Below are positions 30,717 through 38,013 of a stretch of 64,000 nt of DNA, piece by piece (the stretch's first letter is position 1; each line of letters opens with the position of its first letter). A program made the translations under genes and the position numbers. The notes beneath the pieces are model-generated. The model did not search any database, had not been told where the DNA came from, and saw only the letters and a program-made list of their open reading frames with translations. The stretch is from an uncultured Clostridia bacterium. Lineage in GTDB: Bacteria; Bacillota; Clostridia; Oscillospirales; Ruminococcaceae. Location of the stretch: assembly GCA_944386475.1 (NCBI GenBank), contig CALXBH010000072.1, positions 1 through 64,000 of the forward strand. The letters are read 5' to 3'.

Positions 30717-31991
30717 ATGAAAAAGAGAGTTCTAAGCCTCCGAAAAATTGCCGCTTTGTTTACCGCCGCCCTGCTGCTCATTTCCTGCGCTTCCTGCACG
30801 CAGGAGGTAAGCGCCAAGGAGCTTTCCAGCGGCTTTTCCCGCAAGGCGAGCGAGACAGGGGAAGTCACCGAAGGTTTTGCCGGTTCCATGGCGGATTTTT
30901 CCCTTTCCCTGTTTCAAAAATCCCTTGACAAAGAGAAGGGGAACAACCTGGTATCCCCGCTGTCTACCCTTTGCTGCCTGGCGATGATCGCCAACGGCAC
31001 CAGCGGCGACACTCTGGATCAGATTGAATCGGTGCTTCATATGGATATGGATGAGCTCAACAAGGCCCTGTACGCATACACCAGCTCTTTAAGCTCCGAT
31101 GACGACTGCTCGGTGAATCTCGCCAACTCCATCTGGTTCCGGGAGGATGCCTTGCAGGTGAACGATTCCTTCTTGCAGACAAACGCCGACTGGTATAACG
31201 CCCAGGTTTACGCCTCCCCCTTTGACAATTCCACTGTAACCGACATCAACCGCTGGGTGGATAAACAGACCGATGGCATGATCGATCACATTTTGGACGA
31301 GATTCCAGCCGAGACGATGATGTATCTCATTAACGCTCTGGCCTTTGACAGCAAATGGGCGAATGAATATGAGGACAGCGATATCCTGGATCGGGAATTT
31401 CATAACTATGACGGCTCCACCCAGGATGTTCAGATGCTTAGCTCCAGCGAAGGGACGTTTTTATCCTACGGCGGCGCCCAGGGCTTTGCGAAAAATTACG
31501 CGGGTAACCATTACAGCTTTGTAGCCCTGCTGCCGGAAGAGGGAACCGATATTTACGACTACATCGCCTCCCTTGGCGGGTCGGCCTGGCGGGAGCTTTG
31601 GGAGAATCGGACCTACGATTCATTGGACGTACAGATCCCCGAATTCACCTATAGCGTTTCAATGGATCAAACCGACGCCCTCGCGGCTATGGGCATCACG
31701 GACATGTTTTCTCCCGGCGCAGCGGATTTTTCCGCCATGGGAACGTCCAGCCTCGGGGATCTATACTGTTCTTCTGTTCAGCAGAAAACCTATATCAAGC
31801 TTGACCGCAACGGCACCAAGGCCGCGGCCGTCACCTGGGGGAGGAACGACGTAACAGCCATCATGGAACCTGTGGAACCCAAGAAAATCATCCTGGACCG
31901 GCCGTTTGTATACGCCATTGTGGACAACCAAAACGGCCTGCCCCTGTTTTTGGGCGCGGTCACCGATTTATCGGAGGAAGTTATCCAGTAA
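30717..31991 (+). CDS. Serpin family serine protease inhibitor, lipoprotein
   Basis: The 424-aa product starts at the ATG at 30717; a GTG three codons earlier is too close to AAGGG. The signal peptide ends LLLISCASC, and LISC could serve as a lipobox. The serpin fold is clear: NLVSPLSTLCCLAMIANGTSG, the shutter-type NSIWFREDA, YLINALAFDSKWANEY and QIPEFTYSVS. The hinge of the reactive loop is DRNGTKAAAVT, with small residues at P12-P10 as in inhibitory serpins. The end is FVYAIVDNQNGLPLFLGAV. The loop between hinge and DRPF seems about five residues longer than in alpha-1-antitrypsin, so P1 is uncertain. It is encoded 88 bp after the sigma/anti-sigma-like pair. Confidence 0.93.
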   Translation: MKKRVLSLRKIAALFTAALLLISCASCTQEVSAKELSSGFSRKASETGEVTEGFAGSMADFSLSLFQKSLDKEKGNNLVSPLSTLCCLAMIANGTSGDTLDQIESVLHMDMDELNKALYAYTSSLSSDDDCSVNLANSIWFREDALQVNDSFLQTNADWYNAQVYASPFDNSTVTDINRWVDKQTDGMIDHILDEIPAETMMYLINALAFDSKWANEYEDSDILDREFHNYDGSTQDVQMLSSSEGTFLSYGGAQGFAKNYAGNHYSFVALLPEEGTDIYDYIASLGGSAWRELWENRTYDSLDVQIPEFTYSVSMDQTDALAAMGITDMFSPGAADFSAMGTSSLGDLYCSSVQQKTYIKLDRNGTKAAAVTWGRNDVTAIMEPVEPKKIILDRPFVYAIVDNQNGLPLFLGAVTDLSEEVIQ

Positions 31992-32010
31992 GATCATTTT
32001 TTACCGAAAC

Positions 32011-32043
32011 AAAGGGCGTGCTGCTTATAGCAGCACGCCCTTT
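32011..32043. terminator. Bidirectional terminator between serpin and aldo/keto reductase
   Basis: AAAGGGCGTGCTGC (32011-32024) pairs perfectly with GCAGCACGCCCTTT (32030-32043). The two flanking genes are convergent. Confidence 0.85.
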
Positions 32044-32056
32044 GGCTATATTCTTT

Positions 32057-33196
32057 TTACAGCTTCTGCAAAACGGCTTCCACCCGTTTTAACTCCTGCC
32101 GGATCTTCAGGTGCTGGGGACATTTTTTCTCGCAAAGGCCGCAGTCCTTGCAGTCCTTCACCGTTTTGCCCCCGTCCTTTACATACCGCTGGTATTCCCC
32201 ACGGGCGTGATCGGTGAGCCCGTAGACGTTGTGATAGGTAAACATGTTGAACAGATGGGGGATGTTGATGTTGGCCGGGCAGGGCTGGCAGTAGGCGCAG
32301 CCGGTGCAGTACAGGTCGCTGAATTTTTTCAGCCGCTCCGCCGATTCTCCCAGCTGTTTCCACTCCTCCTCGGTGATGGGGGTGGAGTCGCTGCCGATTT
32401 TGGAGTTTTGCTCCACCATCTCCATGGTGCCCATGCCGGACAATGCACAGCACAGGTGAGGATGCCCCAGCACAAACTTAAAGGCGAGCTCATAGGTGGC
32501 AATGGGCGCTTTGCCGGTGAGGCGTTTGTATAAGTCGGTGGGGGCCGAAAGCCGGCCGCCGCCTACCGGTCCCATAGCCACGGTGCCCAGGCCCTTGGAA
32601 GCGGCATAGGTAATCATTTCTTCGTTGCTGCGGTCTAACAGGTTGTACTGGCAGAGCATCGTCTCCATGGGGACGCCTTTTTGCTCCGCTGTGTCGATAA
32701 TGTGCCGGATCACCTCCGGCTTGTCGTGGAACGAAAAGGAGATGTGGCGGATTAAGCCCTCTTCCTTGGCTTTCTGCGCCTCATGAAGCAGATCCATCCC
32801 CACGATTTTTTCGTCAAATACGCCCTTATTGATTCCCCAGAAATGGTAAAAATCAATGTAATCGGTGTCCAGTTTTTTAAGGCTCTTTTCCAGCCACCGG
32901 CGATAATCCCCCGGTTCCTTGATCTCGTCCCCCATGGGACATTTGGTGGAAATCATCACCTTATCCCGCACGTTATGCAGGGCTTTTCCCACGGTGATCT
33001 CGCTGTTGGCGTGGCAGTAAAAGGGGGCGGTGTCAAAATAATTCACCCCGTTTTCATATGCCTTTTGCAGCATGGGGATTGCTTTTTCCTCGTCAATGCT
33101 CCATTGTCCATCGGTCTCCTTTTCAGGCAGGCGCATACAGCCAAAGCCCAGGGAGGAAATCTCTTCGCCAGTGGTTCCAAAGGGACGGTATAACAT
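32057..33196 (-). CDS. Aldo/keto reductase with C-terminal 4Fe-4S ferredoxin domain
   Basis: The 379-aa product starts MLYRPFGTTGEEISSLGFGCMRLP, typical of the family, with the catalytic Asp/Tyr region GVNYFDTAPFYCHANSE. Near the C-terminus are two cysteine clusters, CTGCAYCQPCP and CKDCGLCEKKCP, which should bind 4Fe-4S clusters. Such fused reductases are common in anaerobic Clostridia; the substrate is not known. It converges on the serpin gene and probably has its own promoter in the short gap after 33196. Confidence 0.93.
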   Translation of the reverse strand: MLYRPFGTTGEEISSLGFGCMRLPEKETDGQWSIDEEKAIPMLQKAYENGVNYFDTAPFYCHANSEITVGKALHNVRDKVMISTKCPMGDEIKEPGDYRRWLEKSLKKLDTDYIDFYHFWGINKGVFDEKIVGMDLLHEAQKAKEEGLIRHISFSFHDKPEVIRHIIDTAEQKGVPMETMLCQYNLLDRSNEEMITYAASKGLGTVAMGPVGGGRLSAPTDLYKRLTGKAPIATYELAFKFVLGHPHLCCALSGMGTMEMVEQNSKIGSDSTPITEEEWKQLGESAERLKKFSDLYCTGCAYCQPCPANINIPHLFNMFTYHNVYGLTDHARGEYQRYVKDGGKTVKDCKDCGLCEKKCPQHLKIRQELKRVEAVLQKL

Positions 33197-33245
33197 CCTT
33201 TCACATCTCCTTTTTCATATCTTTGGCACAAAGGTCATCTTATTT

Positions 33246-34775
33246 TTATCTTACCGTTTTCTCCCCGCTTTGTAAAGGCTTTTCCTCTGATTCCGGCAAA
33301 GAAATCACCCGGGTGGCGCACCGGTTAAGAAACGCCCGGTCATGCTCCACAAACACCATAGTGGCCCCGGAAGCTTTGATAAGCTCCTCGATCTGCATCC
33401 GGGAAAACAGGTCGATAAAATTAAGGGGCTCGTCCCAGACATACAGATGAGCCGGCTCGCACAGGCTTTTAGCCAGCAGCACCTTCTTTTTCTGCCCGGC
33501 GGAATACTCCTCCAGCCGCTTGTCAAACTGCTCCCGGGAAAAATCCAGCTTGCGCAGGATGGCCCGAAACAGGCTGGCGTCAAGGCCATGCTCCCTTTCA
33601 AAAGCGGCCAGCGTCCCGCTCAGGTGATTGGTGTGCTGGGGAAGATAGGAGACGGTAAGCCCTTTGGGGACAAAAAACTCCCCGGCATAGGGTAGAGGCT
33701 GGCCGCAGATAAGCTTTAACAGGGTGGATTTTCCGCAGCCGTTTTTCCCCGCCAAAGCGATCCGCTCTCCCTGCTCCACGGTGAAAGAGACAGGCGGGAA
33801 GGCGGCTTTTTCCCCATAAAAAACCGTGACGTCCTTTGCCTCTATCAGCCGCCTTCCGTGAAACGCCAGAGGGGAAAGCTTTAGCTCCTCGGTGCTCTCC
33901 TGGTTTTTTAAAAGGCCCTTTGCCTCCTCCAGAGCCTTTTCCCGCCGCCCCTGGACGGCTTTAGCCCGCTTTGCCATCTTGGCGGATTTGTGGCCGATAT
34001 AGCCCCGGTCGGGCCGCAGCCCGGAATTTTTGGTGGCGTATTTGGTTTTTTCCACGCTGTCCGACCAGCCGGACGTCCGCCGGGCGGCTTCTCCCAGCCG
34101 GGAGACCTCCTTTTCCAGCTTTTCCTGGCGCACCTTTTCAAAGGCGTTTTGACGGCGGCGGTTTTCCTCCCAGGAGGAAAAATTCCCCTTTTGCAGCTCG
34201 ATCCCCTCCCGGTTCAAGGACAGGATGTGATCGGTGCAGCCGTCCAATACCGCCCGGTCATGGGAGACTAACAAAAATCCCTGCTTGCCGTTTAAATACC
34301 GGGCCAGAAGCTCCCGCCCGGTTAAATCCAGGTGGTTAGTGGGCTCGTCGATGAGCAGATAGCCCTCCCGGTTTAAAAACAGCGCTCCTAACAGCACCTT
34401 GACCTGCTCCCCGCCCGACAGGGTGTCAAAGGGCTGAAACAGCGTCTCCTCCGCCAGCCCTAATAACGAGACCTCCCGGCAAAGCTCCCAAAACTCATAG
34501 CCGGGGCAGGCCTGTTCCGCCACCTCCAGCGCCGGAAGGGAAGGGTTTTGTACCGGGAAGGGGAACCGGCGAAAATTCCCTCCGCCTGTGATGCTCCCCC
34601 TGATGGGGGAAAGCTCCCCGGACAGCAATTTTAACAGGGTGGTTTTTCCCCGGCCGTTTCGCCCGATCAGCCCCAGCCTCCACTGGGTGTCCAGCTGCAA
34701 AGACAGGTTTTCAAATACCGGCTCAAACGCCCCTTCGTATTCAAAATATACATTCGATATGGATAGTAAAGACAT
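33246..34775 (-). CDS. ABC-F ribosomal protection-like protein (Lsa-type)
   Basis: The start is taken at 34775 (MSLLSISNVYFEYEGAFEPV), the normal start of Lsa-type proteins; an in-frame ATG at 34805 is possible. The 509-aa protein has two ABC domains: GRNGRGKTTLLKLL, LSGGEQVKVLLGALFL, LLIDEPTNHLDL; then GKNGCGKSTLLKLI, YSAGQKKKVLLAKSL, YVWDEPLNFIDLFSR. The last, with WDEPLN and FIDLFSRMQIEEL, is a mark of the Lsa/Vga antibiotic-resistance ABC-F group. A charged linker enters the ribosome in this family and displaces lincosamides, streptogramin A or pleuromutilins. Resistance here is inferred. The leader upstream looks like a drug-responsive attenuator. Confidence 0.88.
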   Translation of the reverse strand: MSLLSISNVYFEYEGAFEPVFENLSLQLDTQWRLGLIGRNGRGKTTLLKLLSGELSPIRGSITGGGNFRRFPFPVQNPSLPALEVAEQACPGYEFWELCREVSLLGLAEETLFQPFDTLSGGEQVKVLLGALFLNREGYLLIDEPTNHLDLTGRELLARYLNGKQGFLLVSHDRAVLDGCTDHILSLNREGIELQKGNFSSWEENRRRQNAFEKVRQEKLEKEVSRLGEAARRTSGWSDSVEKTKYATKNSGLRPDRGYIGHKSAKMAKRAKAVQGRREKALEEAKGLLKNQESTEELKLSPLAFHGRRLIEAKDVTVFYGEKAAFPPVSFTVEQGERIALAGKNGCGKSTLLKLICGQPLPYAGEFFVPKGLTVSYLPQHTNHLSGTLAAFEREHGLDASLFRAILRKLDFSREQFDKRLEEYSAGQKKKVLLAKSLCEPAHLYVWDEPLNFIDLFSRMQIEELIKASGATMVFVEHDRAFLNRCATRVISLPESEEKPLQSGEKTVR

Positions 34776-34859
34776 CTTGTATCCCGCCTTTCCCCAAAAA
34801 TCCATCGACAGGGCGGCCTTTTGTTTTTTGCCGTCCTGTTTTGCAAGCGGTTTTTGCGC

Positions 34860-34897
34860 AAAAAAGACGCAGGTAAGGCGTTCGCCTTACCTGCGTC
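34860..34897 (-). terminator. Leader terminator (attenuator) ahead of the Lsa-like gene
   Basis: On the minus strand GACGCAGGTAAGGC and GCCTTACCTGCGTC form a perfect 14-bp stem with a 4-nt loop, followed by TTTTTTG. It stands about 85 bp before the ABC-F start, inside the transcript made from the promoter at 35117-35145, so it must be read through for expression. Confidence 0.85.
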
Positions 34898-34921
34898 CTA
34901 TCCCATAGGGTTACCATCCAT
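34898..34921 (-). CDS. Leader peptide ORF 2, 7 aa (MDGNPMG)
   Basis: ATG at 34921, stop TAG at 34900-34898, the last base immediately before the attenuator stem. AAGGG lies 5 bp upstream of the ATG. A ribosome paused on this ORF would cover the left arm of the terminator stem. Its start overlaps the end of leader ORF 1 in another frame. Translation is inferred. Confidence 0.5.
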   Translation of the reverse strand: MDGNPMG

Positions 34922-34982
34922 AAGTACCCTTAAAATGACATGAAAAGAGTGACGGCAAGGCGGAAACATTCCCTGCGTCCAT
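34911..34982 (-). CDS. Leader peptide ORF 1, 23 aa
   Basis: Runs from ATG at 34982 (MDAGNVSALPS...) to TAA at 34913-34911 (...GTYGW). It contains the octamer GACGCAGG at its start, which recurs in the attenuator left arm, and it overlaps the start of leader ORF 2. Its own ribosome site is weak, so it may be regulatory RNA rather than coding. Confidence 0.35.
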   Translation of the reverse strand: MDAGNVSALPSLFSCHFKGTYGW

Positions 34983-35116
34983 AAACTGCCACAGCAATCC
35001 CGACAGGCTTTTACACCCGTCTTTTCACCGCTTTTGTTTACAGACTAGCAAGAAATCTTCCGCACTTTGGCCGTCACCCTTTCTATAAAAGCAGTCCTGA
35101 CATTCCATTTATTATT

Positions 35117-35145
35117 ATTTTAATATAACTTTTCCCATTTGTCAA
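35117..35145 (-). promoter_or_regulatory. SigA promoter of the Lsa-like gene and its leader
   Basis: On the minus strand a perfect TTGACA (35140-35145), a 17-bp spacer and TAAAAT (35117-35122). It begins just after the stop of the 109-aa gene and produces a leader of about 330 nt. Within that leader 35057-35079 can pair with 34947-34965 (8 plus 6 bp). The 373-bp gap up to 35148 is thus filled by promoter, leader ORFs and attenuator. Confidence 0.85.
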
Positions 35146-35148
35146 GGG

Positions 35149-35478
35149 TTATTTTTTCTTTTTTGGAAGCCGTTTGTTTACCTCCCTATTATATTCTTCC
35201 TCCGACATGCCGATTTTCAGGCAGGAATGTTTTACTAAAGCGGTAAACAGCAGCATGGTCTCTTTCATCTGTTCTTCCGTCTGTTCGCCTGTTACCAGCA
35301 CCAGCTGTTCCCCTAAGATCACCGAGGCAATACCGGGATCGGTTGTCTGACACTGGAGTGTCATACGGTCGATTACCTCTCCCAAGGTAAGCCCCAGTCT
35401 TTCCTTGTGTCCTTGAAGGGCTTCTTTTGTTTCTCTTAAAACCTTTGCCCGAATTTCTACTGTGTTTAACACCTGCAT
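35149..35478 (-). CDS. Hypothetical 109-aa protein
   Basis: No family recognised. The product starts MQVLNTVEIRAKVLRETKEAL with GGGGG 7 bp upstream, and is predicted mainly helical with a central beta pair (IASVILGEQLVLVTGE) and a very basic end (KRLPKKKK). The first 40 residues could resemble a ribbon-helix-helix or a small DNA-binding dimer, but no motif is firm. The gene and its surroundings are more AT-rich than the rest of the window. A perfect 16-bp palindrome sits in its promoter. It is divergent from the HTH gene at 35721. Confidence 0.65.
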   Translation of the reverse strand: MQVLNTVEIRAKVLRETKEALQGHKERLGLTLGEVIDRMTLQCQTTDPGIASVILGEQLVLVTGEQTEEQMKETMLLFTALVKHSCLKIGMSEEEYNREVNKRLPKKKK

Positions 35479-35515
35479 AATTTAACCCCCTTTATCTCCT
35501 GTTATTAAATGGATG

Positions 35516-35539
35516 TAACGGTATACCGTTAATATTGTA
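35516..35539 (-). promoter_or_regulatory. Promoter -10 and 16-bp palindromic operator
   Basis: On the minus strand TGCTACAAT gives an extended -10 (hexamer 35534-35539). TAACGGTATACCGTTA, a perfect palindrome (35516-35531), follows at once. A repressor there would block transcription of the 109-aa gene. Confidence 0.55.
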
Positions 35540-35720
35540 GCATGTTTTCTCCTATAATTAATTAAAGGGGAATACAACGCCACATACAGTATATCACATG
35601 TTATCTTTTTTCTATGTAGCCTAACAGCTAACATATTGTAAGCCTGTGGCATCTGGAAAACCCTACTAAGCCCATGTAAAATAATATTATGCAGTTTTGT
35701 AGACAACATAGGGATAACAT

Positions 35721-36044
35721 ATGAACAAAAAAATGTTAGGACAACGAATTAATTCTGCAAGAAAAGAGCGGGGTTTAACTTCGGAACAATTAGCTGAGCA
35801 ATGTTATATCAGCGCCGCCTACCTCCGCCAAATTGAAAGCGGCAAAAAAGTTCCTAGTTTGCCTTTGTTTATTTCATTGTGTAACGAGTTAAATGTATCT
35901 CCCAATTATTTATTGCAAGACCTGCTTTCCCACTCTGATTTGGATAGTATTCCTGAGTTGTTGGATGCCGCCAGCCCACAACAAAAAGAATTAATCCTTT
36001 CTGTTGTTCAAACCGCATTAGAATACCTTTCACACAATACATAA
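35721..36044 (+). CDS. XRE-family HTH transcriptional regulator
   Basis: The 107-aa protein has an N-terminal HTH_3 domain (LGQRINSARKERGLTSEQLA, ISAAYLRQIESGKKVPSLPL) and a short helical C-terminus. It is closely similar over the first 65 residues to the protein at 40791. Its codons are much more AT-rich than those of that paralogue, suggesting a different history. It diverges from the 109-aa gene and may bind the palindrome in between. A terminator follows immediately. Confidence 0.88.
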   Translation: MNKKMLGQRINSARKERGLTSEQLAEQCYISAAYLRQIESGKKVPSLPLFISLCNELNVSPNYLLQDLLSHSDLDSIPELLDAASPQQKELILSVVQTALEYLSHNT

Positions 36045-36046
36045 AA

Positions 36047-36084
36047 CAAGGAGCGACTGCGTATACAGTCGCTCCTTGCTTTTA
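36047..36084 (+). terminator. Terminator after XRE gene
   Basis: CAAGGAGCGACTG (36047-36059) pairs with CAGTCGCTCCTTG (36066-36078) around CGTATA. TTTTATTT-type tail follows. Confidence 0.85.
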
Positions 36085-36089
36085 TTTCT

Positions 36090-36221
36090 CTTTTTTGTCG
36101 CGTTTCGCCGCGACAGCACGACCAACCTTTTTGCGCCGCCAAAAAGGTTGGATAAAAAGGCGGTGGCAAGCTGCCGGTAAGCACTGCCTACACAAGTGAC
36201 ATTGTAGGTACCCCCTTTGCC
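36090..36221. repeat. Left copy of a 132-bp inverted repeat
   Basis: Read on the minus strand this stretch matches 37773-37904 with only about two differences that I can see. It contains the internal dyad CCAACCTTTTT/AAAAAGGTTGG and GTCGCG...CGCGAC. It encloses no ORF of its own. Confidence 0.85.
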
Positions 36222-36246
36222 TAGTGGAGCCTTATCAGCCGCTAAA

Positions 36247-36770
36247 GGCCAACCGCGACAAAAAAAAGCGGCTGTGTATACAGCCGCTTAAAAATACCTC
36301 ATCAGTCACCTTCGGTGACAGCTTCTTCAAAGGAGAAGCCTTTGGGCGCCCCCTTTGCTCATGTGGGATTCCAGCCTTCCCCTTATAGGGGATGCTCTTA
36401 ACAGAGCGCGGTGGCCCGGCACCGCCGGGCCGGATGAGGTATACCGGTAGCATGCGCCGCTAAAGGCCAACCGCGACAAAAAAGCGGCTGTGTATGCAGC
36501 CGCTTAAAAACGCCTCATCAGTCACCTTCGGTGACAGCTTCTCCAGAGGAGAAGCCTTTAGGTACCTCCTTTGCTTGGTAGGCCCCTGCCTTCCCCTTTT
36601 AGGGGAAGGTGGCCTGGCTGCGCCAGGCCGGATGAGGTATACCGGTAGCATGCGCCGCCAAAGGCCAACCGCGACAAAAAAAGCGGCTGTGTATACAGCC
36701 GCTTAAAAATACCTCATCAGTCACCTTTGGTGACAGCTTCTCCAGGGGAGAAGCCTTTGGGCGCCCCTTT
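36247..36770. repeat. Three tandem hairpin repeat units (about 200-218 bp)
   Basis: Units start at 36247, 36465 and 36662 with GGCCAACCGCGACAAAAAA. Each then carries AGCGGCTGTGTATRCAGCCGCT, followed by CCTCATCAGTCACCTTYGGTGAC and a GCTTCTCC...GGAGAAGC hairpin. The first two end with a variable G+C hairpin and GGATGAGGTATACCGGTAGCATGCGCCG (given for orientation, split by function). The third is truncated next to the lipoprotein gene end. ORFs seen across these units are artefacts of the repeats. The 738-bp gap 36045-36782 holds nothing else but the terminator and the inverted repeat. Confidence 0.85.
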
Positions 36771-36782
36771 TGCAAGAGGAAC

Positions 36783-37532
36783 CTATTGCAGTTTTTCCCG
36801 CACTTGATCCTCGGTAAAGGTTGTGGTTCCTTCCCCTTCGGTCTCACAATTTTTTCTGACAAAGGTGCCGTCGGGCTGGACCTCCATCTGGCCATATTCG
36901 CCGCAGAAAAGCTCATAGCTGCCTTCGGGCGTAACGCCGCCATCGATGCTGCCAGCCAGATAAAAAAGATACTCTTTTCCTGCTTCAGGCGGCTTGCTTC
37001 CGTCAAAGGTTATGTGCAAGATGCTGTTTTGTTTTTCCGCTTTATCCCGCAAGAATTCTTCCTCGGAGGCATACTCTCCATGGGCCCGCATGGAGTCCTC
37101 CCCGAGATTGTCGAACTCTGAAATATAGCCTCCGTAGGCATAAATCGTCTGTTCGCCGGCTGGGATATCCCCTTTCAGGGATTCGTAAACCGTCACCCGG
37201 ATCACTGTCCAAGGCTGTTTCCCCTGGCTTTCGTCCTCGGTTCGGTTGACGATAATATAGTCGACATCCTCTACTTTGGCCCTTACCACAAAATCCGCTT
37301 TTGATGAAATATTATCAAAAGTAGGCATGAAAGCCACATCTCGCACCAAATAGGATTCCTTGATTGTCTTTCCCGCAAACTGCTGGGGAACTTGCTGTTT
37401 TTGCTCGGCTGTCTCCTCCTGACTCAGTGTTTGTGAGGAAATATTCTCCGTCTCGTCATGCTGTTTCGCGCATCCGGCCATTGCTATTAACAATAAGACG
37501 GACAATAATAAGGCTGTTATTGTCTTCATCAT
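36783..37532 (-). CDS. Hypothetical lipoprotein
   Basis: The 249-aa product has a signal peptide ending in lipobox MAGC, a Glu/Gln-rich linker of about 35 residues and a beta-rich outer domain. Recognisable strands are ADFVVRAKVEDVDYI, WTVIRVTVYESLKGDIPAGE and IYAYGGYISE. This pattern, of the type 'vv.a.V...y.v.V...lkG', is common in uncharacterised secreted proteins of Clostridia and recurs in the protein at 29549. GGGAGGA precedes the ATG pair. It lies between two arms of a 132-bp inverted repeat. Function unknown. Confidence 0.82.
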   Translation of the reverse strand: MMKTITALLLSVLLLIAMAGCAKQHDETENISSQTLSQEETAEQKQQVPQQFAGKTIKESYLVRDVAFMPTFDNISSKADFVVRAKVEDVDYIIVNRTEDESQGKQPWTVIRVTVYESLKGDIPAGEQTIYAYGGYISEFDNLGEDSMRAHGEYASEEEFLRDKAEKQNSILHITFDGSKPPEAGKEYLFYLAGSIDGGVTPEGSYELFCGEYGQMEVQPDGTFVRKNCETEGEGTTTFTEDQVREKLQ

Positions 37533-37649
37533 AACGTCCTCCCATCTTTTTAATCGCCTGTAAAACGGCCGCCTTCACCTATATAGACCCCCAAAAAGAG
37601 AAAATTGTTCAAAAAAGGGGAGAGTAGTACAAAAAATATCGGATTTATA

Positions 37650-37706
37650 AAAACACCTCATCAGTCACCTTCGGTGACAGCTTCTCCAGAGGAGAAGCCT
37701 TTTGAG
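37650..37706. repeat. Partial hairpin repeat unit
   Basis: ACACCTCATCAGTCACC, the TTCGGTGAC hairpin and CTTCTCCAGAGGAGAAG match the second half of the 36247 units. The first hairpin is missing. The gap 37533-38013 consists of this, the right inverted-repeat arm, another truncated unit and a terminator. Confidence 0.8.
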
Positions 37707-37772
37707 CCACTATATAGATGGGGTTATTTTTTCTTTTTTGGAAGTTCGGGTAAACAGCATCAGTTTCCGCCG

Positions 37773-37904
37773 GGCAAAGGGGGTACCTACAATGTCACTT
37801 GTGTAGGCAGTGCTTACCGGCAGCTTGCCACCGCCTTTTTATCCAACCTTTTTGGTGGCGCAAAAAGGTTGGTCGTGCCGTCGCGGCGAAACGCGACAAA
37901 AAAG
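37773..37904. repeat. Right copy of the 132-bp inverted repeat
   Basis: Inverted match of 36090-36221. The two copies enclose about 1.55 kb with the lipoprotein gene and the repeat units. Confidence 0.85.
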
Positions 37905-37966
37905 CGGCTGTGTATGCAGCCGCTTAAAAACACCTCATCAGTCACCTACCGGTGCTAAGCCGGATG
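37893..37966. repeat. Truncated hairpin repeat unit
   Basis: GCGACAAAAAAGCGGCTGTG, the matching CAGCCGCTT arm and ACACCTCATCAGTCACC are followed directly by GCCGGATGAGG. The centre of the unit has therefore been lost. It overlaps the outer end of the inverted-repeat arm. Confidence 0.75.
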
Positions 37967-37976
37967 AGGTCAGAAA

Positions 37977-38012
37977 AAGGTCTGCAAAACTTTCGTTTTG
38001 CAGACCTTCCTT
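37977..38012 (-). terminator. Terminator of the YkpA-like gene
   Basis: AAGGTCTGCAAAAC pairs with GTTTTGCAGACCTT around a 4-nt loop. On the minus strand TTTTTC follows. Confidence 0.85.
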
Positions 38013-38013
38013 T

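Noticed and set aside
35482..35709. 75-aa minus-strand ORF in the gap between the 109-aa gene and the XRE gene
   Set aside because: No ribosome site, overlaps the operator and promoter region, and composition reflects AT-rich spacer DNA.
36235..36651. Two similar minus-strand ORFs (products starting MLPVYLIRPG)
   Set aside because: They are translations of the tandem hairpin units and end in repeat sequence. No ribosome sites and no protein-like composition.
36090..37966. CRISPR array
   Set aside because: The repeats are 57 to over 200 bp, unevenly spaced, in both orientations and without unique spacers or cas genes.
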